Positions 15,363-25,941 are shown, numbered from the stretch's first letter. The stretch: DNA of 64,000 nucleotides from Anaeromonas frigoriresistens (GCF_016820655.1 NZ_WSFT01000053.1:1-64000); one strand, 5' to 3'. Program-made: numbers and translations. Notes: generated by a model not told the origin, from the letters alone.

Positions 15363-15962
15363 ATGACTAGAAATTTTTATGAAGCTATAGAGTCAAGAAG
15401 AAGTAAATATGGAATAAGTGATGAATCACCTATTTCTGATGAACGAATAGAAGAAGTAGTGAAGGAAGCTGTGAAATATACTCCTACTGCTTTTAATTCT
15501 CAAAGTGGTAGAGTAGTATTATTACTTAAAGATAAGCACAAGAAGTTATGGGATATAACTGAAGATGCTCTAAGAAAAGTAGTACCAGAGAAGAATTTTA
15601 GTGATACTAAGGAAAAAATTGAGTCTTTTAGAAGTGGATATGGTACTGTATTATTCTTTGAAGATCAAAGTGTAATAGAAGGATTACAAGAGCAATTTGA
15701 ATTGTATAAAGATAATTTCCCTATGTGGTCACAACAAGCTTCAGGTATTTTACAGTTTATAGTATGGACTTCTTTCGATATTCAAGGATTAGGAGCCACT
15801 TTACAGCACTATAATGAGTTAATTGAAGAGGATGTTAAAAATGAGTGGAACATACCTAGTAATTGGAAGCTTATAGCTCAGATGCCTTTTGGTAAACCAA
15901 CTGTACCAGCAGGAGATAAAGAGTTTGAATCACTAGAAGATAGAGTTAAGGTAATAATGTAA
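15363..15962 (+). CDS. Nitroreductase family oxidoreductase
   Basis: A 199-residue FMN-dependent nitroreductase-fold protein of the group similar to yeast Hbn1/Frm2 and bacterial YdgI-like proteins. RRSKYGIS at about residue 12 and PTAFNSQSGRVVLL (about 41-54) are the FMN-binding motifs. The central MWSQQASGILQFIVW and LGATLQHYN complete the active site region, and AQMPFGKP closes the protein. Such enzymes reduce nitro compounds or quinones with NAD(P)H. AGGAGGG ribosome binding site. Stands alone, ending in a strong terminator. Confidence 0.85.
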   Translation: MTRNFYEAIESRRSKYGISDESPISDERIEEVVKEAVKYTPTAFNSQSGRVVLLLKDKHKKLWDITEDALRKVVPEKNFSDTKEKIESFRSGYGTVLFFEDQSVIEGLQEQFELYKDNFPMWSQQASGILQFIVWTSFDIQGLGATLQHYNELIEEDVKNEWNIPSNWKLIAQMPFGKPTVPAGDKEFESLEDRVKVIM

Positions 15963-16011
15963 GTTTTAGTTAAAAGCATCATTTAGCAATAAAGGATAGA
16001 GTTATAATTTT

Positions 16012-16059
16012 ACCAATAAGTATTTCTTAAAATTTTAAGAAATACTTATTGGTTTTTTT
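16012..16059. terminator. Strong intrinsic terminator with long perfect stem
   Basis: ACCAATAAGTATTTCTTAA and its exact reverse complement TTAAGAAATACTTATTGGT form a very long stem, ending in seven T. It closes the nitroreductase transcript. Confidence 0.9.
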
Positions 16060-16129
16060 ATTATAAATTTATGGTTATAGAATTAATACGTACCTTAAAA
16101 ATCGTAAAGGGGTAATCATATGTATTATG

Positions 16130-16533
16130 TAAGCATAATTGGAGCGTAGTTTTAGGTGTAGCTATAGCATCAAATATTGTATATATTTTAACGAAATAGG
16201 GAGTGGAACTAGTTAAAAATAAAAAAATAATTCCATATAGAGAACCTATTATAATAGATAAAAAGAGCTTCAATGGAAAAATATCTGACAAAAAACCCTG
16301 AAAAAAATATTATATTTAGGTGTGAAAAAGTAACTGAAACTGAAATTATAGATGCAATAAATATAAATATAAAAATAGAGTTTGTAAATGATATAAAAAA
16401 GAACTACAGCTGGAATTGGGAATTGTCAAGGGATGTTTTGAAGGCTTAGATTTAAGAAATTGATACTCATGTATAAGAATATTCCAATGAATAAAATTGC
16501 AAGTAGGGAAGAAGTTACTGATTCAGTACAATA
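16130..16533 (+). pseudogene. Decayed C-terminal half of a GlpO-like FAD oxidoreductase
   Basis: Read in three frames, this stretch gives an ordered series of GlpO-type C-terminal motifs. GVAIASNIVYILTK, a stop, then GVELVKN and PYREPIII come first; then KNPEKNIIFRCEKVTETEI from about 16286, and in another frame AGIGNCQGMF near 16410-16440. Intact homologues such as the gene at 19825 read GYG-V-CRCE-ITEGEIVDAI and AGxGRCQGGFC at the equivalent positions, the Cys residues that bind a [2Fe-2S] cluster. Several stops and at least two frameshifts are present; the N-terminal FAD domain is gone. It lies directly before the intact glp genes, so it is probably a dead duplicate. Confidence 0.82.
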
Positions 16534-16598
16534 AAGAATTTATATAAATAAAAATGAGAAATATAGATAAATAGACATTGATAAAGATATAACGATTA

Positions 16599-16627
16599 TT
16601 GACAAGCTACTTTAAAACAAATAAACT
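16599..16627 (+). promoter_or_regulatory. Putative sigma-A promoter of the glpP-glpF-glpK transcript
   Basis: A perfect -35 box TTGACA (16599-16604), a 17-base spacer and TAAACT (16622-16627, four of six matches). It would give a leader of about 165 bases that includes the hairpin at 16671-16727. A TATAAT also lies at 16655-16660, but without a good -35 box. Confidence 0.55.
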
Positions 16628-16670
16628 AAATGTAAGAAGATTGTGAAAATAGAATATAATTTGAGACTAA

Positions 16671-16727
16671 GAGAGCGCAAGAGAAGCCTATGGAATGATA
16701 GGCAACTTTTAAAGCGCCCTTTTTTTA
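16671..16727 (+). promoter_or_regulatory. Leader terminator/antiterminator hairpin, candidate GlpP target 1
   Basis: A long hairpin in the leader of glpP ends in a T-run. Its apex is GCCTAT-GGAATG-ATAGGC (16686-16703). Lower stem segments pair AAGAG with CTTTT and GCGC with GCGC. The same apex, with compensatory changes in the stem and an identical GGAATG loop, recurs at 19759-19776 before the oxidoreductase gene. Since GlpP is a glycerol-3-phosphate responsive antiterminator acting on leader terminators of glp genes, these are the natural candidates for its RNA targets. Confidence 0.75.
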
Positions 16728-16800
16728 TTTTAAAATATAAGTTGTAGTTATTGGAAAATATAATATAGAGTTATTGTAAATATAAGTTGGAGGTTAGAAT

Positions 16801-17367
16801 ATGGCAACTAAATTCTTTACAAACATACATGAGAATCCTATAATAAGCGCAGTAAATGATCTAAATATGGTAGATGAAGCATTAAAATCTCCTTCAAAAA
16901 ATGTTTTTTTATTGACGGGTAATATTATGAATCTTAAAGACATAATAAATAAGTTCCAAGAAAAGGGAAAAGGAGTATTTGTTCATATTGACTTAATAGA
17001 TGGTATTTCTCAAGATAAATGGAGCTTGGAATATATTGCTAAGAACATCAAGCCAGACGGAATAATTACAACAAAAAGTAATATAGCTAGGATTTCCAGA
17101 GAATTTGATATGTTTACTATTCAAAGACTCTTTATATTAGATGCATTATCTTTGAAATCAGGCATAAATCTTGTTAAGTCTACAAAACCAGATGCAATTG
17201 AGATTCTTCCAGGCATAATGCCTAGAATAATAAAAGAGATACACCATGAAACAAAAATACCCATCATTACAGGGGGCTTAATAAGAGATAAGGGGGATGT
17301 GATTGAAAGTATTAGCGCAGGAGCTGTCGGTGTATCTACAAGTAATAAAGATGTATGGTATATGTAG
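16801..17367 (+). CDS. glpP: Glycerol-3-phosphate responsive antiterminator
   Basis: A 188-residue protein matching GlpP over its whole length. The opening (ENPIISAVNDLNMVDEALKS), GKGVFVHIDLIDGIS (about residues 57-71), FTIQRLFILDALSL and ITGGLIRDKGDV (about 158-169) are conserved in this TIM-barrel-like RNA-binding regulator. In Bacillus subtilis GlpP with glycerol-3-phosphate prevents termination in the glpD and glpFK leaders. Here it is the first gene of a glpP-glpF-glpK unit, and a hairpin terminator precedes it, so it may control its own operon and the oxidoreductase unit downstream. Ribosome binding site GGAGGT. Confidence 0.95.
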   Translation: MATKFFTNIHENPIISAVNDLNMVDEALKSPSKNVFLLTGNIMNLKDIINKFQEKGKGVFVHIDLIDGISQDKWSLEYIAKNIKPDGIITTKSNIARISREFDMFTIQRLFILDALSLKSGINLVKSTKPDAIEILPGIMPRIIKEIHHETKIPIITGGLIRDKGDVIESISAGAVGVSTSNKDVWYM

Positions 17368-17418
17368 TGGTTAGTGATCTTATTAACGTATAATTAAATA
17401 TTTTAAGGGGGACTTTTT

Positions 17419-18147
17419 ATGTCAAATATGGCTATGTATTTAGCGGAGTTTTTAGGAACAATGATACTTATACTATTAGGTGATGGAGTTGTTGCAAACG
17501 TTTCCTTGAAAGGGACAAAAGCAGAAGGTTCAGGGTGGATTGTTGTTGCTACTGGATGGGGACTTGCAGTTGCTATGGCAGCATATATTACTGGATGGGT
17601 GAGTGGAGCTCATATAAATCCTGCATTAACTATTGGATTTGCTGTAATTGGAAAGATATCATGGTCACTAGTGCCAGGATATATAATATCTCAAGTACTT
17701 GGAGCTATGGTAGGAGCAATATTGGTATTTGTATCCTTTAGGAATCATTTTACAAAGACTGATGATCCAGATACAAAATTAGGAGTGTTTTGTACAGCCC
17801 CAGCAATAAGAAATTATAAGTGGAATGCTATAACAGAAGTAATAGGTACTGCATTATTAGTAATAGGAATTTTAGGAATAAATAATGGAAATAATGGAGT
17901 AGGTGTATTGAGTGCATTATTAGCTGGTTTCTTAGTATGGAGTATAGGTCTAAGTTTAGGTGGACCTACAGGATATGCTATAAACCCTGCTAGAGATTTA
18001 GGACCAAGAATTGCCCATGCTATACTTCCTATAGAAGGAAAAAGAGATTCAGACTGGGGCTATGGCATAATACCAGTTGTTGCACCGATAGTAGGTGGTA
18101 TAATAGGTGCTGTAGTATACCAAGCTATTCTTAGTGTTTGGGTTTAA
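17419..18147 (+). CDS. glpF: Glycerol uptake facilitator (aquaglyceroporin)
   Basis: A 242-residue MIP-family channel with six membrane helices. Both pore motifs are intact: HINPALTIGF (about residue 56) and YAINPARDLGPR (about 190); the Arg after the second NPA is the selectivity-filter residue and the Asp of PARD is the hallmark of glycerol-conducting members. It lets glycerol diffuse into the cell for phosphorylation by the next gene, which traps it. Ribosome binding site AAGGGGG; 51 bases from glpP and 46 from glpK, so one operon. Confidence 0.95.
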   Translation: MSNMAMYLAEFLGTMILILLGDGVVANVSLKGTKAEGSGWIVVATGWGLAVAMAAYITGWVSGAHINPALTIGFAVIGKISWSLVPGYIISQVLGAMVGAILVFVSFRNHFTKTDDPDTKLGVFCTAPAIRNYKWNAITEVIGTALLVIGILGINNGNNGVGVLSALLAGFLVWSIGLSLGGPTGYAINPARDLGPRIAHAILPIEGKRDSDWGYGIIPVVAPIVGGIIGAVVYQAILSVWV

Positions 18148-18181
18148 GGAAAAGTTTTAATAAAATCAGTATATTATATGA

Positions 18182-19696
<1,515 letters not shown>

Positions 19697-19744
19697 AAGA
19701 CATAAATAATTTAAAAATAAAAAATAAAGGTTTGAGATGAAGAG

Positions 19745-19798
19745 GACCGCATTAATTTACCTATGGAATGATAGGTCAAATTTAGTGTGGTCTTTTTT
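19745..19798 (+). promoter_or_regulatory. Terminator/antiterminator hairpin, candidate GlpP target 2
   Basis: A nearly complete stem from GACCGCAT (19745-19752) pairs with GTGTGGTC (19785-19792), then TAATTT pairs with AAATTTA, and the apex is ACCTAT-GGAATG-ATAGGT (19759-19776). A T-run follows. Compared with the hairpin at 16671, the first apex pair G-C is changed to A-T on both sides while the GGAATG loop stays identical. It lies in the 128-base gap between glpK and the oxidoreductase unit and can act as a conditional terminator. Confidence 0.75.
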
Positions 19799-19824
19799 AT
19801 TAATAAAAAAAGGAGGCAGTCTTA

Positions 19825-21261
19825 ATGTATGATGTAGCAATAATAGGGGCTGGAGTCATAGGAAGTTATATAGCAAGGGAATTATCAAAGTACAAACTAA
19901 ATATAGCTATTGTAGAAAAAGATAATGAAGTATCTAATGGTACAACTAAAGCAAACAGTGCCATAGTCCATGGTGGATATGATGCAAAGCCAGGTACAAA
20001 AATGGCCAAATTCAATGCATCAGGGAATCCTATGTTTGATAAGGTATGTAAAGAATTAGATGTACCTTTTAAAAGAATAGGATCTTTAGTACTAGCTTTC
20101 AATGATGAAGAAATGGAGGCATTAAAAGAGTTATACAACAGAGGAATAGAAAACCAAATACCTAATGTGGAAATAATAGATAAAGATAAGATTTTAAAAA
20201 TGGAGCCTAATATAAATAATGATGTAATAGGTGCATTATATTCTCCAACAGCAGGAATAGTTGGCGTATATGAATTAGCTATAGCTCTTACTGAAAATGC
20301 AATGGATAATGGAGCAAAGCTTTTTCTTAATAATGAAGTTAAGGACATTAAAAAGATAGATAAAGGATATAAAATATTAACTAATAATTTAGAAATGCAA
20401 TCAAAATATATAATAAATTGTGCTGGTGTATATGCTGATAAAATAAATAATATGGTAGCCAAAGAAAGTTTTAAAATAACCCCTAAAAGAGGACAATACT
20501 ATATCTTAGATAAAAGTGCATCAAATATAACTAATCATGTTATATTTCAAGTTCCTAATAAATTTGGAAAAGGAGTTTTAATAGCTCCTACAGTCCATGG
20601 AAATATCATAGTTGGTCCAGATAGCCAGGCATTGAATGATGATCAAAGGGATGAAACACAAACTTCCGGTGATAATCTTGACTATGTTAAGAATACCGCT
20701 TCAAAGAGTATAGAAAACATACCATTTCATAAAACAATAACTAATTTTTCAGGTCTTAGGGCAGAGCCTAATACAGGAGATTTTATAATTGAAGAATCTG
20801 AAGATGCAAAAGGGTTTATAAATGTTGCGGGAATAAAATCACCTGGTTTATCATCTGCTCCATCAATAGCAGAATATGTATTAGATATAATTAAAAATAT
20901 ATCTAATAATTTAGAAGAAAACAAAGAGTTTAATCCTCGAAGAAAAATGATTGTATTCGATGAATTAAGTAAAGAAGAAAAGGCTGAGTTAATAAAGAAA
21001 GATCCAAGGTATGGTAGAGTTATTTGCAGGTGTGAAAATATAACAGAGGGTGAGATAGTAGATAGTATAAAGAAAAATGGAGGACCAACAACAGTTGATG
21101 GGATAAAACGCAGAGTTAGACCAGGAGCTGGAAGATGTCAAGGTGGTTTTTGTGGTCCAAGGGTGATGGAAATATTAGCAAGAGAACTAGATAAGGATAT
21201 AGAAGAAATAATGAAAGATGGGCAGAAATCTAATATATTGACAGGAAAAACTAAATCCTAA
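19825..21261 (+). CDS. FAD-dependent glycerol-3-phosphate oxidoreductase-type protein with [2Fe-2S] C-terminus
   Basis: A 478-residue protein. The N-terminal Rossmann motif YDVAIIGAGVIGSYIARELS binds FAD and belongs to the DAO/GlpA-like family. The C-terminal 90 residues (CRCENITEGEIVDSI near residue 395 and AGRCQGGFCGPRVME near 430) form a BFD-like [2Fe-2S] domain with four Cys. This layout is seen in the G3P dehydrogenase-like subunit of clostridial three-gene units (this gene, a second flavoprotein, a DUF1667 protein). It probably oxidises glycerol-3-phosphate to dihydroxyacetone phosphate; the electron acceptor is unclear. Ribosome binding site AGGAGG. Confidence 0.85.
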   Translation: MYDVAIIGAGVIGSYIARELSKYKLNIAIVEKDNEVSNGTTKANSAIVHGGYDAKPGTKMAKFNASGNPMFDKVCKELDVPFKRIGSLVLAFNDEEMEALKELYNRGIENQIPNVEIIDKDKILKMEPNINNDVIGALYSPTAGIVGVYELAIALTENAMDNGAKLFLNNEVKDIKKIDKGYKILTNNLEMQSKYIINCAGVYADKINNMVAKESFKITPKRGQYYILDKSASNITNHVIFQVPNKFGKGVLIAPTVHGNIIVGPDSQALNDDQRDETQTSGDNLDYVKNTASKSIENIPFHKTITNFSGLRAEPNTGDFIIEESEDAKGFINVAGIKSPGLSSAPSIAEYVLDIIKNISNNLEENKEFNPRRKMIVFDELSKEEKAELIKKDPRYGRVICRCENITEGEIVDSIKKNGGPTTVDGIKRRVRPGAGRCQGGFCGPRVMEILARELDKDIEEIMKDGQKSNILTGKTKS

Positions 21262-21305
21262 GATGCTATTAGTATATTTAGAATATAAATAATAGGAGTG
21301 GTATT

Positions 21306-22571
21306 ATGTTAAATTATGATATTGTGGTCATAGGAGGAGGACCAGCAGGGTTAGCTGCTGCGATAGAGGCTAAAAAAAATGGTGCTGATAGCATTTTAAT
21401 TATAGAAAGAGATAAAGAATTAGGAGGAATACTTCAACAATGTATTCATAATGGATTTGGGCTTCATGTATTCAAAGAAGAGTTGACAGGTCCAGGATAT
21501 GCAGAAAAGTTTATAGATGAATTAAAAAGTCTAAATATAGAATATAAGTTAGATACTATGGTTTTGGATATAACAGAAGACAAAATAATAAGTGCTATAA
21601 ATTCAAAAGACGGATTTATGGAGATAAAATCAGAAGCAATAGTATTGGCGATGGGATGTAGAGAAAGACCTAGAGGAGCATTATCAATACCTGGAACTAG
21701 ACCTGCAGGAGTTTATACTGCTGGAACAGCTCAAAGATTTATAAATATGGAAGGATACATGGTAGGGAAAAAAGTAGTAATATTAGGATCTGGAGATATA
21801 GGGCTTATAATGGCTAGAAGACTTACACTTGAAGGAGCAGAAGTGCAGGCTGTTGCAGAACTTATGTCATATTCAGGTGGACTTACAAGAAATATTGTTC
21901 AGTGTTTAGATGATTTTGATATACCTTTGTTATTAAGTCACACAGTAGTAGATATAAAGGGAAAAGATAGAGTAGAAGGTGTAGTTATAGCTAAGGTAGA
22001 TGAAAATAAAAAGCCTATACCAGGAACTGAGAAACTTTACGATTGTGACACTCTGCTGCTTTCTGTTGGATTAATACCAGAAAATGAATTATCAAAGAGT
22101 GCGGGAGTAGAACTAGATCCAATTACTAATGGACCAAAAGTAAATGAATCTATGGAAACAAATATAAAAGGTATATTTGCATGTGGTAATGTTGTGCATG
22201 TTCATGACCTTGTAGATTATGTGACTGAGGAAAGTATGAGAGCAGGAAAAAATGCCGCTAAATTTATAAAAAAAGAAATTACAAGAGATAATCACGTAAT
22301 AAATACAAAAGCAAAAAAGGGGATAAGATATATAATCCCTCACAAAATAAGAGTTGAAAATTTAGATAATACTTTAGATATGTTTATGAGAGTATCAGAT
22401 GTATATAAAGACGTAAAATTAGTTATTAAAGCAGATGGAGAAACAATAAAAGAAATGAAAAAGAAACATTTGGCTCCCGGTGAAATGGAAAGAATTAAAA
22501 TACCAGTTATAAATATAAAGGATAAAAATATTTCTAATATTACGGTTGAAGTTCAAGGGGAGGAGAATTAA
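21306..22571 (+). CDS. FAD/NAD-dependent oxidoreductase, partner subunit
   Basis: A 421-residue pyridine-nucleotide-disulphide-oxidoreductase-fold flavoprotein. It begins with the FAD motif YDIVVIGGGPAGLAAAIEA. A second dinucleotide motif, KKVVILGSGDIGLIMARRL, lies near residue 155, and the FAD-binding GIFACGNVVHVHDLVDYV near 290. ILQQCIHNGFGLHVF, with a Cys at about residue 46, is conserved among the G3P-oxidoreductase partner proteins. The start is 44 bases after the first oxidoreductase. It likely passes electrons between NAD(P)H and the first subunit; direction and acceptor are not visible. Confidence 0.85.
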   Translation: MLNYDIVVIGGGPAGLAAAIEAKKNGADSILIIERDKELGGILQQCIHNGFGLHVFKEELTGPGYAEKFIDELKSLNIEYKLDTMVLDITEDKIISAINSKDGFMEIKSEAIVLAMGCRERPRGALSIPGTRPAGVYTAGTAQRFINMEGYMVGKKVVILGSGDIGLIMARRLTLEGAEVQAVAELMSYSGGLTRNIVQCLDDFDIPLLLSHTVVDIKGKDRVEGVVIAKVDENKKPIPGTEKLYDCDTLLLSVGLIPENELSKSAGVELDPITNGPKVNESMETNIKGIFACGNVVHVHDLVDYVTEESMRAGKNAAKFIKKEITRDNHVINTKAKKGIRYIIPHKIRVENLDNTLDMFMRVSDVYKDVKLVIKADGETIKEMKKKHLAPGEMERIKIPVINIKDKNISNITVEVQGEEN

Positions 22572-22572
22572 T

Positions 22573-22947
22573 ATGAAGGAATATGAAAAAATATGTATAG
22601 TATGTCCAGTAGGATGTAGACTTACTATACAGGAAGATTCAAATTATGATAGTGGATATAAAGTAGAAGGTAATGAATGTATTAGGGGAGAAAAGTATGG
22701 TATAAAAGAAGTAACCAATCCTACTAGAGTATTAACTACAACAGTAAAAATAAAAGGTGCTTTTTATGAGAGAATACCAGTTATAAGCAATGATGGATTA
22801 CCTAAAGATAAATTATTTCAATGTATGGAAATAATTAATGATTTAGATATAGTAGCTCCTATAAAATCAAATGATGTAATTGTAAGAAATATATTAGATA
22901 CAGGAGTAGATATTATAGCATCTCGAAGCATGGAAAGAATAGATTAA
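22573..22947 (+). CDS. DUF1667 family protein
   Basis: A 124-residue protein of DUF1667, always found with the two flavoproteins above. The four Cys lie in an N-terminal cluster: CIVCPVGCRL (residues about 7-16), then ECIRGEKYG (about 39). This can bind an Fe-S cluster or zinc. The rest, from PTRVLTTTVKIKGA, is a compact beta-strand domain. I take the ATG at 22573, one base after the preceding stop, with GGGGAGGAG as ribosome binding site. Role: probable small subunit or electron-transfer module of the complex, by context. Confidence 0.85.
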   Translation: MKEYEKICIVCPVGCRLTIQEDSNYDSGYKVEGNECIRGEKYGIKEVTNPTRVLTTTVKIKGAFYERIPVISNDGLPKDKLFQCMEIINDLDIVAPIKSNDVIVRNILDTGVDIIASRSMERID

Positions 22948-22985
22948 ATTAATGGTTAAGATAAATTTAAAAACTATAAATAAAT

Positions 22986-23031
22986 TACACACTAAAAACC
23001 GGATTTACATGAGTCTGGTTTTTTGTGTGTA
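22986..23031. terminator. Intrinsic terminator after the oxidoreductase unit
   Basis: TTACACAC-AAAAACC pairs with GGTTTTTT-GTGTGTAA with a small internal loop. This closes the transcript of the three oxidoreductase genes. Read from either strand it forms the same stem. Confidence 0.8.
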
Positions 23032-23114
23032 AAACTAAAATAAATTGAACAAACTTTTCTAATAATATATAATATCCTTAATGTAGATAATTGGCAATTT
23101 GGGGAGGTTTGTGG

Positions 23115-24590
23115 ATGAGTAGTAATTTAATTGGATTAATTATATCTTTTATATTTGTTTTTATGATTCTTATATTAGGAGAAATTTTAAATAGATTTAC
23201 TAATGCGGATGAAGAATTTAATAGAAAGTTTGTACATATAGGTGTATCAAATTGGTGGATTGTAGCTATGTTTCTTATAGATAATATGTACTATGCTATG
23301 ATACCGCCGATTATTTTTATCATACTTAATTATTTATCTTATAAAAAAGGTGTATTTAGTAGTATGGAGAGAGAAGATAAAGATTCTCTAGGTACTGTAT
23401 ATTATCCTATATCTTTACTTATTTTAGTTTTGTTATTCTGGGAAAGAAATATTTATATAGGGGCTATTGGTATCCTTATCATGGGTTATGGAGATGGACT
23501 AGCTGCATTAATAGGGGTAAATTATGGTCTAAACCAGTTTCACATAGGTAAGAACAAGAAGTCTATCATAGGAACCCTTACTATGTTTGCAGTATCTATG
23601 ATGGTGAGTTTAATTGTTCTTAGTTTTTCAATATCCTTTAGTATAAATATATTAATGATTTCAATTATTATAGCTTTTATTGCTACGGTATTAGAGTTGG
23701 TTACACCCTATGGACTAGACAATATTACTGTACCACTTATAAGTGCATTAGTGGGATATATATTAGTATCATTTGATAATAGTATAATAATATATAATTA
23801 TAGATTTGTTGTAGGTTTAATATTCAGTGGAATTATAGGCATCCTTGCATATAAAAAGAAATCATTAACTAAAAGTGGTATGATAGGGGCTATTGTTTTA
23901 GGTACTGGTATATATCTAACTACCGGATTTTATGGAGCTTCTACTATGATCTTATTCTTTATTTCATCTTCAGTATTGAGTCATTATAAGAAGAGGGATA
24001 AAAAACAAGTATCTGATCAGTTTGATAAGACGGGGAATAGGGATATGACCCAGGTCTTTGCCAATGGAGGAGTTGGGTTAATATATGGAATATTATATTT
24101 AATTTTTGATTCTCCTATATATTTAATGTTATTTACTATTGCATTTGCTGCAGCAAATGCAGATACATGGTCTACGGAAATCGGTATATTGGACAAGAAA
24201 TGGCCTTTCCATTTAAGGAGTTTTAAAAGAGTACCTAAGGGTACATCAGGAGCAGTGAGTCCCCTAGGGACAATTTCAGGCTTTCTAGGAGCCTTATTAA
24301 TAGCAGTATATTCCTCAATATATTTTAATATTGTTCTAGAGCTTGATGTAAACATTCTTTATGTATTAATCGTCTCTTTATCTGGATTACTTGGATCTGT
24401 GATTGATTCTATGTTAGGTGCTTTTATACAAGGTATATATATGGATGAAGAAAGAAAAGAAACTGAAAAGAAATTCATTGATGGAAAAGAGACGATATTA
24501 AAAAGAGGTATAAAATATATTAATAATGATATTGTGAATGTAGTGAGTATTTTCTTAGCTACCTTGATACCTTTAATTATGGTACTTTAA
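23115..24590 (+). CDS. DUF92 membrane protein with phytol/dolichol-kinase-like N-terminus
   Basis: A 491-residue protein with about 13 membrane helices. The N-terminal half (GEILNRFTNADEEFNRKFVHIGVSN, about residues 20-45, then GTVYYPI near 97 and GYGDGLAALIG) resembles the CTP-dependent phytol/dolichol kinase family. The C-terminal half (about 235-480) matches DUF92/TMEM19-like proteins: ANADTWSTEIGIL (about 350), PKGTSGAVSPLGTISG and GSVIDSMLGAFIQ. The start ATG 23115 has GGGGAGG. Fusions of these two parts are known in Firmicutes and related groups. A lipid-phosphorylating role is an inference. Confidence 0.8.
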   Translation: MSSNLIGLIISFIFVFMILILGEILNRFTNADEEFNRKFVHIGVSNWWIVAMFLIDNMYYAMIPPIIFIILNYLSYKKGVFSSMEREDKDSLGTVYYPISLLILVLLFWERNIYIGAIGILIMGYGDGLAALIGVNYGLNQFHIGKNKKSIIGTLTMFAVSMMVSLIVLSFSISFSINILMISIIIAFIATVLELVTPYGLDNITVPLISALVGYILVSFDNSIIIYNYRFVVGLIFSGIIGILAYKKKSLTKSGMIGAIVLGTGIYLTTGFYGASTMILFFISSSVLSHYKKRDKKQVSDQFDKTGNRDMTQVFANGGVGLIYGILYLIFDSPIYLMLFTIAFAAANADTWSTEIGILDKKWPFHLRSFKRVPKGTSGAVSPLGTISGFLGALLIAVYSSIYFNIVLELDVNILYVLIVSLSGLLGSVIDSMLGAFIQGIYMDEERKETEKKFIDGKETILKRGIKYINNDIVNVVSIFLATLIPLIMVL

Positions 24591-24667
24591 TTAAAATATA
24601 TTTTTTAATAGACTCTATAAGGGTATAAATTAGTTAGAATAAAATATTTTAATTAAAGGTGATGAAA

Positions 24668-25522
24668 ATGAAAAAATTTCACAATAATAAAAATAAATAT
24701 GTAACTCAAATCGTACTAAAGGTAGAAGATTTAGAAAGGTCTTTAGAATTTTACAAAGATATTATGGGATTTAAAATATTAAAAGAGACAGAAGAGGAAG
24801 CGACTTTAAGTACTGATGGTGTAAATCCTTTAGTTATACTGAAGGAGCCAAAGGATATTAGAAGAAAGATAGAAAAGAGAACTGGGCTATATCATTTTGC
24901 TCTATTATTGCCGAGCAGATCCCAATTAGGATTATTCTTAAAAAACATTCAGGAAAAAGATCATCCAATAATTGGAGGGTCAAATCATGGAGTAAGTGAA
25001 GCAATCTATCTTCAAGATCCGGATGATAATGGAATAGAAGTATATTCTGATGTTGATAGTAGTAAATGGGAATGGAGAAATAATAAAGTAGAAATGACAA
25101 CTAATCCTCTAGATTATAATGATCTTTTAGCAGAAGCAGAAAATGATACCTGGGAGGGAATGCCTAAGGATACAATTATAGGACATATTCATCTCCATGT
25201 AGGAGATTTAAGTAAATCTAGAGAATTTTATATGGATGGATTAGGATTTGATTTAGTTCAAGAAATGGGAAATTCAGCTTTATTCTTATCCTCTGGAGGA
25301 TACCATCATCATATAGCTATAAATACTTGGAATGGAGTTGGGGCAGAGCCCTTACCAGAGAATTCAGCAGGAATGGAGTATTATAGTATTCAATTTCCTA
25401 ATGAAAAGTCAAGAAATGATGCTATTGATAGATTGAAGGAATTAGAATATCCTGTAATGAAAGAAGGAGATCATTTATACACAAAGGATCCTTCAGAAAA
25501 TCTAATTAAATTAGTTATATAA
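24668..25522 (+). CDS. catE: Extradiol ring-cleaving dioxygenase, CatE-like (VOC superfamily)
   Basis: A 284-residue protein with two vicinal-oxygen-chelate domains, alike over the whole length to Bacillus subtilis CatE (catechol-2,3-dioxygenase). The first domain (about residues 8-115) has QIVLKVEDLERSLEFYKDIMGF and YLQDPDDNGIEVY. The second (about 165-280) has TIIGHIHLHVGDLSKSREFY and GGYHHHIAINTW, with candidate metal ligands in HIHLH, HHH and a C-terminal D-P-S-E-N. The domain order and spacing match family members, but actual substrate is not certain. I take ATG 24668 for its AAAGGTGA ribosome binding site. Confidence 0.8.
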   Translation: MKKFHNNKNKYVTQIVLKVEDLERSLEFYKDIMGFKILKETEEEATLSTDGVNPLVILKEPKDIRRKIEKRTGLYHFALLLPSRSQLGLFLKNIQEKDHPIIGGSNHGVSEAIYLQDPDDNGIEVYSDVDSSKWEWRNNKVEMTTNPLDYNDLLAEAENDTWEGMPKDTIIGHIHLHVGDLSKSREFYMDGLGFDLVQEMGNSALFLSSGGYHHHIAINTWNGVGAEPLPENSAGMEYYSIQFPNEKSRNDAIDRLKELEYPVMKEGDHLYTKDPSENLIKLVI

Positions 25523-25569
25523 TTTAGAAATTTAGTGATAAAACTAAAAAAATTGTGCTTTACTAACTA

Positions 25570-25606
25570 TAGAAACACTTACTGATGTAAGTGTTTCTAT
25601 TTTTGT
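25570..25606 (+). terminator. Intrinsic terminator after the CatE-like gene
   Basis: AGAAACACTTAC pairs with GTAAGTGTTTCT around TGAT, followed by ATTTTTG. Confidence 0.85.
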
Positions 25607-25779
25607 ATTAGACTATTAGAATATAGAGAAGATTTTAGATAATATTAGATACAATAAAGTGTAATTTATTACCAAATTTATGATATAATTTATATAGAAA
25701 TGAAATTGTAGTTTAAGTGTATTGTTTATAGTATTATTTCATGTGTTAGACTAAAAACATAAATAAAATGGGGGTAATT

Positions 25780-25941
25780 ATGAATAATCTTACAAAAATA
25801 TTTGTTGCTTTATTTATTGTTTTAGGATTTATTAGATTAAAGAATTTTAGTATCGTTTTTCCAAATAAGATAGTAAGGTATTCAGTTATGGTAGTGGGTT
25901 TAATAGTTGGAATTGTCACTATTATTATGTTATTCGTTTGA
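25780..25941 (+). CDS. Two-helix mini membrane protein, unknown
   Basis: A 53-residue reading frame. The ATG follows GGGGGT (25770-25775). Two hydrophobic segments (about residues 5-18 and 32-53) are separated by a short basic loop (RLKNFSIVFPNKIVRYS). It opens a second cluster of small membrane proteins, like the one in the first 5 kb. The strong ribosome binding site and hydrophobic profile support coding; function unknown. Confidence 0.55.
   Translation: MNNLTKIFVALFIVLGFIRLKNFSIVFPNKIVRYSVMVVGLIVGIVTIIMLFV

Noticed and set aside
16061-16291. Minus-strand ORF of 76 codons
   Set aside because: It lies opposite the decayed GlpO-like gene, has no credible ribosome binding site, and its hydrophobic look follows from the AT-rich antisense of a former coding strand.
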